Source: Luscinia megarhynchos
Lineage: Eukaryota; Chordata; Aves; Passeriformes; Turdidae
Length of the DNA stretch: 64,000 nucleotides
Assembly (NCBI GenBank): GCA_034336665.1
Contig: CM067591.1
Coordinates: 124,001 to 188,000 of the forward strand
Reading direction: 5' to 3'
Every line of letters starts with the position of its first letter. Within the stretch, counting starts at the first letter, position 1. This document shows, one piece after another, positions 34,986-47,800 of this stretch. The notes beneath the pieces are model-generated. The model made no database searches. It was given only the letters and a program-made list of their open reading frames with translations, and was not told the origin of the DNA. The position numbers were made by a program, and so were the translations under genes.

Positions 34986-36929
34986 GCTGGTCTTTGCCCC
35001 AGTTCTCCCAGTCTGACTGGTGGAGTTTCTTACATCTTTGCTGCACAGATGTGACCAGGACAAGATGTTCCCTCCTGATTTACTTTGGCAAAAAGCCTTG
35101 AAATTAGTCATGGTTGTATTGTAGCACCATGAAAATTGTGGGGCTCATTGCTGGGCCTCTTTCCAAAATTCCTTGTGATTAGAAGAGCATTAGTGAGCTG
35201 CGATTAGCCAGGTATCCATCCAGCCCTCCCTGCCCTGGGAGGGAGCTGCAGAAAGTGACTGCTCTGACACAGATACACCGAGCTCCACCAGCTGGGTGGG
35301 AGACCTGGAGAAGAACCTGGTGTGCTTCAAACCTGGGGACCTTCTGCTGTCAAGTGAGGCATAAGCATTTTGTCTCCTGCAGCAGTTTGTGTGGCATGGG
35401 GTGGAACTGGGAGAGGGAGGCAGAGCTGATGCTGTGGGCCTGTCAGCTGCAGCCCAAGAGAGGCATCAGGTGGCCCCAGGTACCTTTTGGGGACTTGGGT
35501 CATCAGGGGTCAGGTGGGCTGGGAGCCAGAAGAGAGGCCCAATGGATGAACCTTTTGTGATATTCAGGGCTGTGAAACCCCAAATTCAGAAGTTTGGCTC
35601 AGAAAAGTGGAAGAAAACTCAATTAAACCACGACCTTTTGCAATTTATTCTGGGAGGACGACCTGGACCCTGCCATGACCCTGCTGGCTCTGGCCACAGG
35701 AAGGAAATAAAGACTCTATGTGAACTCATTTCTCTGCTTGAAAAGCTCAAAATTTTCAATGCAGGTGCTGTTAGAACCCTGCTCAGGGCCCTTGGGGTAC
35801 CTCAGGAGTACCAGGAGGGGGATTCAGTCCAGGGAGAGACAAACTGGAGGCACAAAATGAAGCTGAGTCAGAGCAGCTCCAGGCCAAGTGTCCTCCCCTG
35901 GGCTCCAACCCTGCTCTTCCAGCTGGGAATGCCATGGACGCTGCCTCTGTTTAAATGAAACATCCAGACTTCAATCACTGCCCTGTGTGGGTGTAATTGA
36001 TAGCGCTGTCAAGAACCCCTAATTAAGCTGCTTGTCTTTCCAGCTGCCTCATCCTATCAATTATCTCCCTAGCTGGGCCGAGGGCAAAATGTTCCAGAGC
36101 AGAACATTTGCAAATAATGAGGTACAGGGAAACCTTTGGCATCAGCTGCTCTTGGAAACAGAATTCCAGCAAAGTTCCTGGTAACCAGATTTGTTTTTCA
36201 TCATCTTTCTTGTGAAATGTGGTGAAAACTGCTTTGATGAGCCCAGGAATAGGAAAAAAAATAAATTTAAATCCCTGAAAAAACCAAGGAGAGAAATGAG
36301 CAGGGGAAATATTATTCAATTTCTTGATGATTTGAAATGCTTAAATGTCTAATGTCCACAAAAACACTGACTGAGGTTTGAGACTATTGAAAAAGCTCAG
36401 GATTAATCTGATGGAGCAGCAGAGGAAAATGATTTCTTCTGAGTGATCTGAATGCAACTTTCACAAATTTTTTTTGAAAGAGACTTTGGCAGGAAGCCAT
36501 GAGCAGAGAGATGGAATCTTGACTCCACCTCCCAGGCTCTCAGCCACTCTGTGAAACTTCTCAGCCTTTTCATCTCCATCTGTCAAGACACTCCAATAAA
36601 TCCCTTTTTATTTGCCTTGAGCTATCACAAGGATTTTAATTACAAGCTCCCACACAAAGGATAGTGACAAGGAGCAGCAGATGGATTAATAAGGAATTTT
36701 GCAGGATACAGGTTGCTCGTTCCTTAATGCTCTGCCCACCACAGCCAGCTTACCACTGCTCTCAATTAAATAATTAACCAGTGTCCAATCAACAGCCTTG
36801 AGACAGATCTTCCTAGTTTTCAGTGAGGAGAAACTACCCTCACGGGCAAGAGCTCCAAATGCTGCACTAAGGGGATTCTTGGCTTGGGCAGTAGGCTCCC
36901 AAAAAACTGAGATAATGAAGGCTGTGATT

Positions 36930-37095
36930 CAAAGGGTTAAGACCTTTAAGACCAAAGGGTTGAGATCCGAAAGGGTAACGTGCAAAAATCTGGGATCCAA
37001 AAGGCTGAGATCCAAAAGATGAGACCCAAAACACTGAGATCCAAGAGCCTGAGATCCAAAAGTTTGTCATTAAAATCTGAGATCCAAAAGCACTC
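36930..37095. repeat. Minisatellite, gagatccaaaag unit
   Basis: About nine degenerate copies of a 17-18 bp unit around 'ctgagatccaaaag', within the pseudogene 1 span. Confidence 0.75.
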
Positions 37096-37570
37096 TATCC
37101 CTTAAATATCCACTCAAACAAGTCTCCAGTCTATTTTCTGTTGGATCCTTTTGATTATTGCAAACAACTAATTGCACCAAATTAGATCATGGGATTAGCT
37201 ACAGCTCTCAGAAAATTGCTCAAATTGCTTCAGCAGGAATTCTGGCTTTTGACATGGGTTCAAAGCATCCAATGAATGGGTAGAATTATGACTCACCAGC
37301 AATTCAGCACCAGTAGAAACTGGTATAATTTCCAGACCATCTAATTCATTATATAGTTTATAACGGGAAGCAATGGGAAACCTTAATTATTAGTTCCAGT
37401 TAGGGCAGAGTATTGGTATCCTCCACACAAAACTCAAACCCAGTCTGACAGCACAGGGACATGTTCAGACTTCTTGGAGTATTTTATAATTGATTACTGA
37501 TTCTGGAAACATTTAGATTTCCTAAAAAAAACCCCAATATCCCCCAGATTAGGACTCTCAAAATAGGCAG

Positions 37571-38149
37571 ATGCGGGAGTCTTTGTGTCGGGATAGATGG
37601 TCAGGGACAAAACTCAAGCGCTCTGTTGAAGCTAAAGGTTACAGCTGCAGTTTATTATAAAAGACCCTCTAGGAGCTGTCTGGCACAGCCCCAGAGCAGG
37701 ACAAAAGATATAAAAGGGGGGAGAGAGAGAGAGAGAGAAGAGGGAGAAGAGAGCAAGAAGAGAGCAATTTGCCATTTACAATATAATAAATCTTCTTCCA
37801 TGATGAATATTCTAATTTCCACTAACCAATGTAATACAAGATACAAATTCTATAGCATTTACATACAGCCTATAGAAATCCTTACATTAGCAGAGTGTGT
37901 TACATTTTAAACTCTAAGAACTAATCTCTGGACCCTGGCAAGTCTTTCTGTGCCCTTTGGAGTTGCTCTCTGGCAGAGGGCATTGTTCTGTCAAGAGGGG
38001 ATTGCCTTCAGGGGCCATCCCATTGTTTCATGGTAATTCAGTAACTAAGGCTTGGCATCTCAAAAGTGGCTTTCATTTCAATCTCGCTTATGGTTTCAGA
38101 GTCTGGGCATTCATATTTGCAAGATTTCTCTGTTTCATCTTTCCCAACA
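37571..38149 (-). mobile_element. Solo LTR-like element, copy 2 (minus orientation)
   Basis: Closely related to 2757-3389. Minus strand begins TGTTGGG, has AATAAA (TTTATT at 37651-37656 on +) and ends near ccgca. It is flanked by aggcag at 37565-37570 and 38149-38154, a 5-6 bp direct repeat as expected of a target duplication (exact edge ambiguous by one base). No coding sequence inside. It lies just upstream of pseudogene exon 7. Confidence 0.78.
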
Positions 38150-38900
38150 GGCAGGACTTTCTCTTTTAGAGGTGGGAATGATGAGACAGAAGAAGGAAAA
38201 GGCAGGATGCCTCACGTGCCCCCAGAAGGGTCATCTCTGCAAACATCAGTGGTGACACTGAGCAGCACGGGGCTCATGCTCTCAGAGGCGCCTGGGGGAG
38301 GCACCAGGAACTGCCAGAAAAGCTGACATGGGTGCTGCAGGATTCCCAGGAGCTCTGGAATGGCAAGGTGGCCTGGATATTGAGAGTGCAGCCTACGAGA
38401 CTCTCCTGGAGAGTGAGGAGAGCAGCTGGGTTCCACCACTGGTGTGAGGGCAGCGCTTGGTCCTTGGGGCTCCTCCAGAGCCCCAGGAGGGTGGAAAGTG
38501 CTAGAAACACTCATTCCATCATGGATAATCTCCTTTTCCTCCAGGATGTGCCTCAGGAGCCCTGTTGGAGTGTATAAGATAAAGTTTTCAATTTTCCTTA
38601 TGAAATTAAACCATTGTGGCTTGGAGGGGGAGGAGAAGGAGGAAGAGGAGGAGGGAGGCTGTGTCCTCCCCAAGAGTGACTCCTGTTATGTTTTCCCTCA
38701 ACAGTGATTTCCATCAGCTCTGGGACTGACCTGGGATGTGGGTCTGGCCAGCCCAGAAGATTCAAGTCCATCCTGACCCCATGATATTTGTGCCTCTCAT
38801 GGAGGATTCACCTGCGAAGCGTGGCTCCATAGTGAGGAAATTTATCCCTGGTGCTCCTGGTTGCATCCCCCAGAGAGAGGAATTGAGGGCTGGAGCTGGG

Positions 38901-39860
38901 GGCTCAGCGTTTCCAGGCACTGGAGGTGTGGGAAGAGCTGCAGGGTGCCAAGAGCTGGGGCAGCTCCGCTCAGCCACGAGCCATGTGTGAGCCAGGGGGG
39001 AGGATTTCATTCATCTCCTTGTCCCAGGAACAGCCAGATCTGAACTTCAGCTGTGAAGGCTGCGACGAGCAGGATTTAAGAGCTAAAGCAGAAATATGAA
39101 AGCCCTGCTCCGCTTTTGGTGCTAAAAATAACCTCAGCTCCACCTCAACACGAGAGAGAGGTAGATTGGGTGTGAGAACACTGGAGCATCAGGAAACCAC
39201 ATCAGAGAAGTTCCACCACTGGGATCACATCAAAAAGGGACACTTGGAACATTTAAAACCCCCAAATCCTTTTGATTTCCTCTCTTTCTTTAAAGGGTTG
39301 TTGGTTGTGTTGGGGCACTTATCCTCTTATCACTCAATTCCTGTTTCCCTTTTATTTTTCCTCATTAAACCTTTGCTATCTCTGTGCCAAACTGTGAGGT
39401 TTAATAGATAATCTTTTACCTAAAGTGTTGTGGGAAGTGTTTCTGGAAAGGAGCTCATAAAAGTCTCTCTGAAGTAGCTTCAGGAGACTTAGTGGAGTTG
39501 TGTGGTGGGACACAAGGGGTCACGGAGGGGAAGGAAAGACTTCAGTGATGTCTTGAAAATGGCTGGTCATTCATGTGCAGGAAGGGAAGCCATAAAGGAA
39601 ATCTTGTTTCAGAATTCCACCTGCTGGAGTCAGCAAAGATTAATTGCTCCTTGGACACACATGAATTACACCACCCTCACTTCTCCTGGGATGACTCAAT
39701 GGCTTTAAACTTTTTTCTCCTTTTCCAGTCAAATTAATGGAGAACCAGCATGTTACTGTTTGCTTTTAGGTGTTTATCCAAGGTACAGAAATGCCCATTC
39801 TTTAATTGCACAAGACATATCTAACGATTAGAAGTCTTAATTAAACAGAGGAGGTAGAGT
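38901..39860. other. Intergenic, no gene seen
   Basis: No coding signal or recognised repeat. Confidence 0.5.
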
Positions 39861-39864
39861 GGTC

Positions 39865-40030
39865 TGGAGAGTCATGGAATCATGGGATGGTTTGGGATGG
39901 GAGGAACCTTAAAGCCCATCCAGTTCCACACACTGCCATGGGGAGGGACAACTTCCACTGGACCCGGTGGCTCCAAGCTCCTTCCAGCCTGGCCTTGGAC
40001 ACGTCCAGGGAGTGGGGCAATGTGGACCCA
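39865..40030 (-). mobile_element. CR1 3'-end fragment
   Basis: 'gtcatggaatcatgggatgg' then 'gaaccttaaagcccatcc' and 'cctggccttggacacgtcc' on the minus strand. Confidence 0.7.
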
Positions 40031-40943
40031 GCAATGGAGATATAGCCTTTGGTTGGTATAAATTTAAGCCCTTTCAAGATTATTTGCACCAAATTTGACT
40101 CCTGCCTGAATTCAATGGGTGTTTTAAAATTCAGAATAAAACCATCTCATTCTTTGCATTTTTATGTCTGCCACAGATGTAAAAACACATTTTTTAAATA
40201 TCTCTTCAAATTCTGCTGAAAGAGGGTATTATGGAGGAAGAGCCCCATAATGTGCTTGGTTGGGTTTTGCAACACAGTTTTTGAGGTCCTATGAGCATGA
40301 TTTAGGCTTTCAGAAAGATCAAAGGGAGATCTTTTTGTTTCACTCTACATTTGAGCAGATTAAAAAACAGACCAGAAATAAGTAACATAAATCAACACAC
40401 AATCTATAATAAAAAAAAAAAAAGCACTGAAGTGTTTTGTGATTAAACTGATGAAAGAGCACAACAAAGAAATTAACCTCAGGTTAGGCAGATACATTTT
40501 ACCAAAGGCAAAATCCAGAGTGAAGGTCTTACCTCCCCAAAATTACCAGGATTCAGAACTGGAAGAGCTTCCTCTCCCCCCACACTCTCATGTGATAAGA
40601 AGTTATTTCCCAATCAAATATGAGAAGCACAAACTAAGTCAGGCTCTGTCTCTAATGAAGGAAACCACAAGCAAGATTTGGCAAGAAAAGAACAATCAAA
40701 TAGGTATAAATATTCATTAGGAGGGCTCTGATCTCCAAAGGTTTCCCATTGGAAACAGACCATCCTCTCACTTTTTATGCAAGAGGGGAATAAATCAGGG
40801 CAATGGCATTGTACGAGGGTTATTTCCTTGCCTCCAAAGTCCCCTATCACCATTTCAAGATGTGATAAGCTAATTTGGCAAGTGTTGAACTTCAGCCTGG
40901 CCTCTCTGAACATCAGACATTCTGCAGCACCTCCCAAAGCTGC

Positions 40944-41246
40944 ACCAACCCAATCCAATCCAATCCAATCCAATCCAATCCAATCCAATCCAATCCAATC
41001 CAATCCAATCCAATCCAATCCAATCCAATCCAATCCAATCCAATCCAATCCAATCCAATCCAATCCAATCCAATCCAATCCAATCCAATCCAATCCAATC
41101 CAACCCAACCCAACCCAATCCAACCCAATCCAATCCAATCCAATCCAATCCAATCCAACCCAACCCAATCCAACCCAATCCAATCCAATCCAATCCAACC
41201 CAACCCAACCCAACCAAACCCAACCCAACCCAATCCAATCCAATCC
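40944..41246. repeat. (CCAAT)n pentanucleotide array
   Basis: About 60 units. Pure CCAAT from about 40950 to 41100, then mixed CCAAT/CCAAC blocks to the right end. Read in any frame it encodes a five-residue repeat (such as NPIQS), which is not evidence of a gene. Confidence 0.95.
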
Positions 41247-44200
41247 TTTATTTGGGCACTGGACTTTTGGCATAACAAAAGGAAGAGCTTTTCTCCTTCT
41301 GGCTGAATAGACTTCCCACTTTCCACAGACAGCTCCTTCCTTGGGATGGCTCAGGGAATTTTTTCAACTGGAAAATAATTTCCACTGGAAGGGATCAGCA
41401 ATCTTGTGGACTTACAGAGACATTTCTGTAACCTTTTAACAACTGAGGCACTTTTCTCACCTTTTCTAACAGTTTTGCTGTGCCAGGCAGCAGGATACCA
41501 CCCTGATCCAGGATTTCCATACATAAACAACAGGAGGAAGATCACAACAGGAGGAAGATCACAACAGGAGGAAGATCAAACCAAGCCTTTGCTTTGTTGG
41601 GAGCCTCAGCTGTGATGCCTCCAATTGCAGCACCAGGAGCCGAGCAGATCCAGGAGCGTGGGATGTTTGGGCTCTCATTAGAACTTCAAAGGTGCTGAAG
41701 AAATTTGGTGCCCAAAGGGTGGGACTCATTTCACCTCCCTCAGCCTCCCCAAGCGGGCGCCGGGGCCGGTGTCTGGTTGTCTAGACGGCCTCTGGTCTCC
41801 TGCAAGAACAGAGGGAAGGAGCTGCAGAGGTGGATTCCTCCCACCTGCCTCCACTGCCTATTTTGGGAGGTGATGAATCAACGTCTGGAGATGCCAGATC
41901 TCTTTCCACGAGCCAGAGAGGGAGTCTCAAAGAGGAAATTAGAATCTGTAGCCAGTTTGATGGCTGAAGGAGGGAGGAATGTGCACCCAGACCTAGTGTT
42001 TGATGAATTTCATGAGGAATATCCCTTGAAAATCCCAGCTTTGACTTCCACGTGGATTAAGAGGATGTAAATGAGAGGCAAAAACACACGACCAGACTAA
42101 AATGCCTTGGATAACTTTGGCTTTAAGATACAAGAGGCTGCACTAATCAAATCAGTCCTTCAACATGTCATAAGTGACTTGGACAGTCAAAGAACAGACC
42201 AAGAAACTGCAAAAGCCCACGTTCCATCCCAACGTTACATGGACCAGATGAAGGTGGCACAAGCAGGTTCCTGCCATTCTCCAGCCTGACTGTGAGGAGC
42301 CCTCGATGGCTGAGGATAACAACAGAGCTCTTTGAGACTGTCACACAAAACACCTTCTGAGAGCTCGTCCGGATTCATCTCCAGAGGCAACAGAGAAATT
42401 AGTGAACGCCACTGTTCCCCTAATGAATTCCCTTCTCGGCAGAGCATTCAGGGAGTGAAATGCTGACAAAGGAAGCGATTGCAAGTTGTCAAAATGACTC
42501 ATCCAACCCCTCATCAAAATATTTTTCTTCTTCCTTGCTACTTCCTCTCTTTTTTTTTCTCTTTTATTTTTTCTTTTGAATCATAAAACTGCAGGTTTTT
42601 CTTCAGAGTGCTCTCCCCTTTCCTATGTCCATATCCACAAAACCAAATTGATTATTCTTGAAGTCTCATGCATCACTTATTATTTATTGGAAATACCTAA
42701 AAGACATTAAATGAAACTGCCTTCCCACTGGGATCCAGAAGAAACCACAAGAATTTGGCCAACACATAAATTTTACCCAATGCTGAGCAACTTTCCCCAA
42801 ATCTCTTCCCTCTCAGGAGCCCAGTGGCTCTGGCGAGTTTGAGAACCTGGGCTGCTGCAGCACAGCTGTTTCACAGATGTTTAATTGCTGCATTCCAAGT
42901 GGGATAATGGGGTGCAGAGCGGGAACGGGGCACATCTTCAGTCTGACTGATGAGCCTGGTTTCCTCCACAGGGCTCCGAACAACTGCTCTTCTTTGAAGT
43001 CAGATCTGCATTTTGCTTCTGATAAGTCTGTTTAGAACTTTAAGGACACTGGAAGTTTCAAACTGCAGCTTGAAGCCTCTTGTATTTGTTTAATCTGATA
43101 TTTCCAATTGTGCTGGCAGCTCAGTTTACACTGTAAGCCAGAACTACTACAAACAAAGGTGTAATCTAAACGTTGTAAATATCTGGAATTATCCCTTTTG
43201 GATACAGCAAAAGTAGCAGTTTACACAGCTAATTTATACTACCAGCCCCTCAAACTCACAAAAGTTGCCATTACAGGTTCAATTAATGGCTTTGGGGATC
43301 CTGGAGTTGCAGTCACATCCTGCGGTTTCCGTGTGCATCTTCTTTTCAGCCTCTTGATATTGGAAAGCTGTGTGTTTGGAGGAGGTTAATGAGGATGAGG
43401 GAGCAGAACCTGGGTATCTCCAGCTGCCATCCCATTGTACAACATGGATATTCCTCCAAGCATTGCTCCTTTCTAAGGGACCAAGGATGTTCAGTTGTTT
43501 GAACTATAGTGTCCTTTTCTTCTCCCAAACACTTCATCTACAAAGAGCTGAAAGAGCCCTTTTGTTTTGACTTTCCAACTGCCAGTTTGGAGAAGGCCTT
43601 GAGAGGTTTCCTGCCTCACCTCCTTGGGCTGGTGAGTAGGAAAGAGAGGGATTCACGTCCCTGGTGTGAGTCAGAGCCTTCCCTGGTGTCCGACCTAATC
43701 CACTGATTAAGACTTCCTCTGTTGGTGCAGAAAGCCCCTGCGGAGAGCAAATTACCCCCACTGCCCTGAGCACAGCCCCGGGGACTCTTTGCCTCGGGGC
43801 TGTCTCCCTGTGGAGTCTGAAGGACAGGTCTGGCAAAGTCACCCCGATCCAGCCGTCACTTGGCGAGTGCGGTGGATCTCACCAGGCTGGAACCGACTAT
43901 TGTTCCTTTTTTGTTCCCTGTAGAGACTTCCTAGGAGGTGAATCTGAAAGCACTCTGACACCCAGCCTTGGGAGAAGCTCCAGAATGGTAAAAGCCAAAG
44001 AAGTAACTGTCACAAATATGAACTTGCAGCATAATTGTAGAAAAACTGACACTGATGGCACAGAATGTGTATTTGTGAGCAAACAGAAATATGTCACAGA
44101 TCCTGGATGGAACCTGATCTGCTTCACTGGTGTTTCAGGGAAGGTCATAATGAAACACTGCACGTTCCCAGGATTCTGCACATTCCCAGAATTCCCAGAA

Positions 44201-44660
44201 TTCTGTGATTCTGCGTATGTAACTGGGAGATATTGTGAGTCCTTGCATACAAATCCAGACCTTAAACTCAGCGAATTTACTGCTGTTCTAGATACAGAAA
44301 TGGTCCATTATGACACAATTTCCACAGTGTTTGTTGTTCTACAGTTGACTTTCTTCTTTTATTTTTCCTTTGAGTTTCTTTTCCGCACCCAAAATTGTGA
44401 AATTACCCCCACAAAGTGCAAGTTCGCAAAACATCCCATCGTACACAGCCCTATGAGACACAAAACCCCAAACGACATACTGCAAACAAATCACAAAGAG
44501 TTCCTTCAAAAATGTTCCTAAACTATAATTAGCACTAAGTTAGGGGAGTACTTCAAACCGTAATGTATTCGAAGGCAACTTGCAAACAGAGCACTTTTAG
44601 ATTCCTTTTTATTTCCTCAGTAGTTACTATTTGCCGGGCTGGTTTGCATTTTGAGGAGCA
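41247..44660. other. Upstream region of keratin D, no gene seen
   Basis: No keratin exon or other coding signal. 41527-41578 is a threefold 17 bp repeat (acaacaggaggaagatc). Confidence 0.5.
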
Positions 44661-44663
44661 TTT

Positions 44664-44687
44664 ATTGCTGCCAGGCAAACCAAACCC
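44664..44687 (+). promoter_or_regulatory. Proximal promoter motif shared by keratins C and D
   Basis: ATTGCTGCC, then AGGC, then AAACCAAACCC, matching 21411-21435. AAACCAAA (44677-44684) is a full match to AARCCAAA, reported in keratin promoters. It lies 76 bp before the TATA box. Confidence 0.55.
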
Positions 44688-44739
44688 TTAAGTACTTAAA
44701 TTAACGTCCTGATCCTATCAAGGCCAGCTTCCCAAAATA

Positions 44740-44747
44740 TATATAAG
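44740..44747 (+). promoter_or_regulatory. TATA box of keratin D
   Basis: TATATAAG, 101 bp before the ATG, implying a 5' UTR near 70 nt. Confidence 0.75.
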
Positions 44748-44840
44748 GGACAGCATCCCTGCGTCGCTCTAGTGGGATCTCTGCTCCTACCCTGCACCAG
44801 AGCAGCCCCGTAACTTTGCTATTCCACCTCCAAATCCACG

Positions 44841-47800
44841 ATGAGCAGGCAGGCGCCCACGGTGAGGTCTGTCCTGGGAAGGAGAGGGTTCAGCTCGGCC
44901 TCGGAGGTCTGCGGCCGCAGCTACGCCAGCGCACCCGTGCGCTGCGGCGCCTACAGCAGCAGGAGCGTCTGCAACCTGGGCGGCAGCAGGAGCATCTCCT
45001 ACGGCGCCGGCTGCTTCGGGGACATGGCCTTCGGGGGCGCGGGCTACGGCGGCGCCGGGGCCGGCAGGATGGGGCTGTGCGGCCCCCGGGGGTACAGCAT
45101 CGTGCGCGGGTACCCCGAGCGCAAGGCCGACGGCATCCAGGGCATCTGCATCGACGAGCGGCTGCTGAAGCCGCTCTGCGTCGGGGTGGACCCGCTGGAG
45201 CACGAGATACGCTGCCAGGAGAAGGAGCAGATCAAGACCCTCAACACGCAGTTCGCCTGCTTCATCGACAAGGTGAGTGCAGAGCTGCCCAAGGAAAACA
45301 AAACCTGGCCAAACCCTCCCAACCCCATCTTGTGCCAGGAGTCCATCGACCTCCGCCAAAGCCCCAGCCGTGAATCACTGAGCTGGGCCCACACAGGGGT
45401 CCAGCTTTCCACGGAGAACTTTAAGATAATTCTAATAATTTTTAATAACTACTAATAATTTTAAGAGCGTGCTGGTCCAGACTGAGATCTTTTTAATGGG
45501 GGTCATTTCAGCCCTGTCCCTGTTCTGGCATTCCACGGCCTTTGAATCATGGCCATGGTTGCACTGGGCTTTCCTGAAGGTGTCTCCTCTCGGACAGTCT
45601 CAGTTCAAATTGGATTTCTTGCTGCAGCTCAGGTGGAAGTTACAGCCCTGACAGATTCATCTTTCTGTCCTGTATTAAATAATTCAAATAACTCCCTCCT
45701 GTCTTTGACTTTAAATATAGCAACAGTTCAAAAAACATTCCTGAAGGCAAAAGTGGTTAATCTTGATCCAGACATGTAAAGGTTTGAGATCAAATCTGAT
45801 CTGTCACCCAAGGATCCCTTTGTTAAAAAAAACAGAGACAAAGCAGTTTCACTGTCTGAGGGCTCAATTTTATCCTAAAATACATCAGAGGCACCATCTG
45901 GAAGAGTTTTGTTCCTAATACTTATTAAGAAATGCAAATTTAGAAAGCAGGCTCCTGAATTTCTAAATAATGTATACATGGGACTCTTTCTAAATAATGT
46001 AGACATGACATTCAGATTTCTAAATAATTTAGATGTCTGAATTCTAGATTTTGAAATAATTCAGACTCATGGCATAAAGATTTCTTAATAAGGGCAGATA
46101 ACTTTCAGATCAAGATGCTGTATCATCTCTCATATCCCAAAAATCCCATTCCTTCACCTGTGGTTAAGAGCAGAGAGTTAAGCAGGTGTTGAGTCCCTGC
46201 ATTCACCTCTTTACTTGAAGAATTACTATCTTTTGCTTTCAGGTCCGATTCCTGGAACAGCAGAACAAAGTGCTGGAGACCAAGTGGGGCCTCCTGCAGC
46301 AATACGTGCTGCCAAAAAAAGGGAAAAACCTGGAACTCTACTTTGAGAATTACATCTGTGACCTGCGGAAGCGCCTGGACTGTTTGCTCTGTGAGAAGCA
46401 GAAACTGGGCAGTGAAGAATGTGCCACAAGCCAGCTGGTGGAGGAGTTCAAGTGCAAGTAAGGACCTTCTGGGCTCCTCTAGTTGGTGGCGTTTTGCTTT
46501 TCTGGTTCATCTCGGGCAACTTCTCCCAGACTTGTGGCATGTCCCCTCTGGGAGGGCCACATTCTTCTGTCTCACTGGCAAGCCCTTTGCATTGGTAATG
46601 TTGTTGTTGCTCATGAAGAAGCTTCTGATCTTGGGATGGTTTAATGTTGGTCTCCAGACACTGATCTGGCAGTGCCCGATGGCAGTCCCAGCAAGGCAGA
46701 GCTGTCATTTATACCTGGTGGTTATTGTCATTTATACCTCAGGTTACTGTCATTTATACCTGAGGTTATTGTCATTTATACCTGGTGGTTGATGTCTGAG
46801 TAGCTGAGCATTTTTCTTTCCTCGGCCCTTTTCTCCTCCTTTTCCAACAGGTATGAAGAGGAAATCAACAGGCGCACAACTGTGGAGAATGAGTTTGTGG
46901 CACTCAAAAAGGTGAGAAGCTCAAACGACATGAACTGTTGTACCAGCAGCAGGTTTATCTGGGGCAAAATGTGGGTGAAATAGTTAATTATTTTAAAAAA
47001 CCCACAAAAACGTTAAGATGAGTTGGAGGGAGACTTAGAAAGAGGCACAGGGTTGGGAAAAGAGTCAAGTAGAAAGTAAAAATAATTTCTCCTCAAAGTT
47101 TGCATCATCAGCACTACAGCACCAGTTTTGTTGCCTCAAAAACATTCCTGAAGTGTGGGAGGGGGACAGAACAGGACAGGTCACACCAGAACACCAGGTT
47201 ATTTCTGGCTGTCTCTCCACATCCTTTATTCTTGGACATCAGAAAAGCAGGAATCATTTGAAGAATATTAAAAAATTGTGTTTAAGTACTCATTAGTCAA
47301 TTGTGGGTTTGTAGCTGCGTCCTAAGTGATAAATCAACTAATTCCTGTAAGTCGTGTTGGAAAGGTTTCGTTTTTCTTCAGGAGGCACCAGGATATCCTG
47401 ACTCACCCTCTCACACCTTTTTTCTCTTGAAATCTTGTTGAGACACATTTCTGTCTTGCCTCTGTGTGTTTCTCCAACATTTACAGCCAAGTTTGGGCTG
47501 GAATGTGTGTGTCTCTCCTCTTGCAGGATGCAGACTGTATCTTCCTGAACAAGGAAGAGCTGGAGGTGAAGGTAGATCTGTTAAGGAGGCAGCTGGAGCT
47601 GCTGAAATGTGTGTTTGAGGAGGTGAGTTCCTCTGGTACATCCCTGGACTTTGGTGGTCCTGTCTCATCCTTCAGGCGCTCCAAATTTGTACTGCTTGAA
47701 ACTCCTCTGGGATGTGTCTCATACAAAGCCCTGAATAATTAAAAGCATGGAAGTACAATTTAAAATTAACATGATTATGCTGGAGATAGGGTGGTTCCCC

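Larger units (their letters stand above)
35690..38900 (+). pseudogene. Type II keratin pseudogene 1 (exons 7-9 clear, exons 1-3 tentative)
   Basis: Exon 7 relic, 38226-38425: collinear with keratin D exon 7 (CTGCAAAC, TGAGCAGC and GGATATTGAGAG blocks; protein remnant of the LLESEES helix-termination end). It is 200 bp instead of 221, with frameshifts, in-frame stops and donor GT changed to CT. Exon 8 relic, 38545-38573: exactly 29 bp like D exon 8, acceptor ccag kept, donor now AT. Exon 9 relic from 38705 after tcaacag: reads ISISSGTDLGCGSGQ then a stop. Weaker collinear traces: exon 1 end at about 35695-35746 (KEIKTL...EK against KEQIKTL...DK), exon 2 start at about 36396-36430 (tggagcagcag block) and exon 3 at about 36825-36877. 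Exons 4-6 are not found. An LTR sits in the former intron 6. Same strand as its neighbours, so it decayed in place rather than arising by retrocopying. Confidence 0.72.

Noticed and set aside
35800..35880. Exon 6-like stretch (YQEGD...RHKMK) just after the tentative exon 1 relic
   Set aside because: Only about 50 bp after the exon 1 trace and before the exon 2 trace, so out of order; similarity is weak.
40614..41326. Open frames of IGLDW or NPIQS repeats
   Set aside because: Translation of the CCAAT microsatellite; no gene context.
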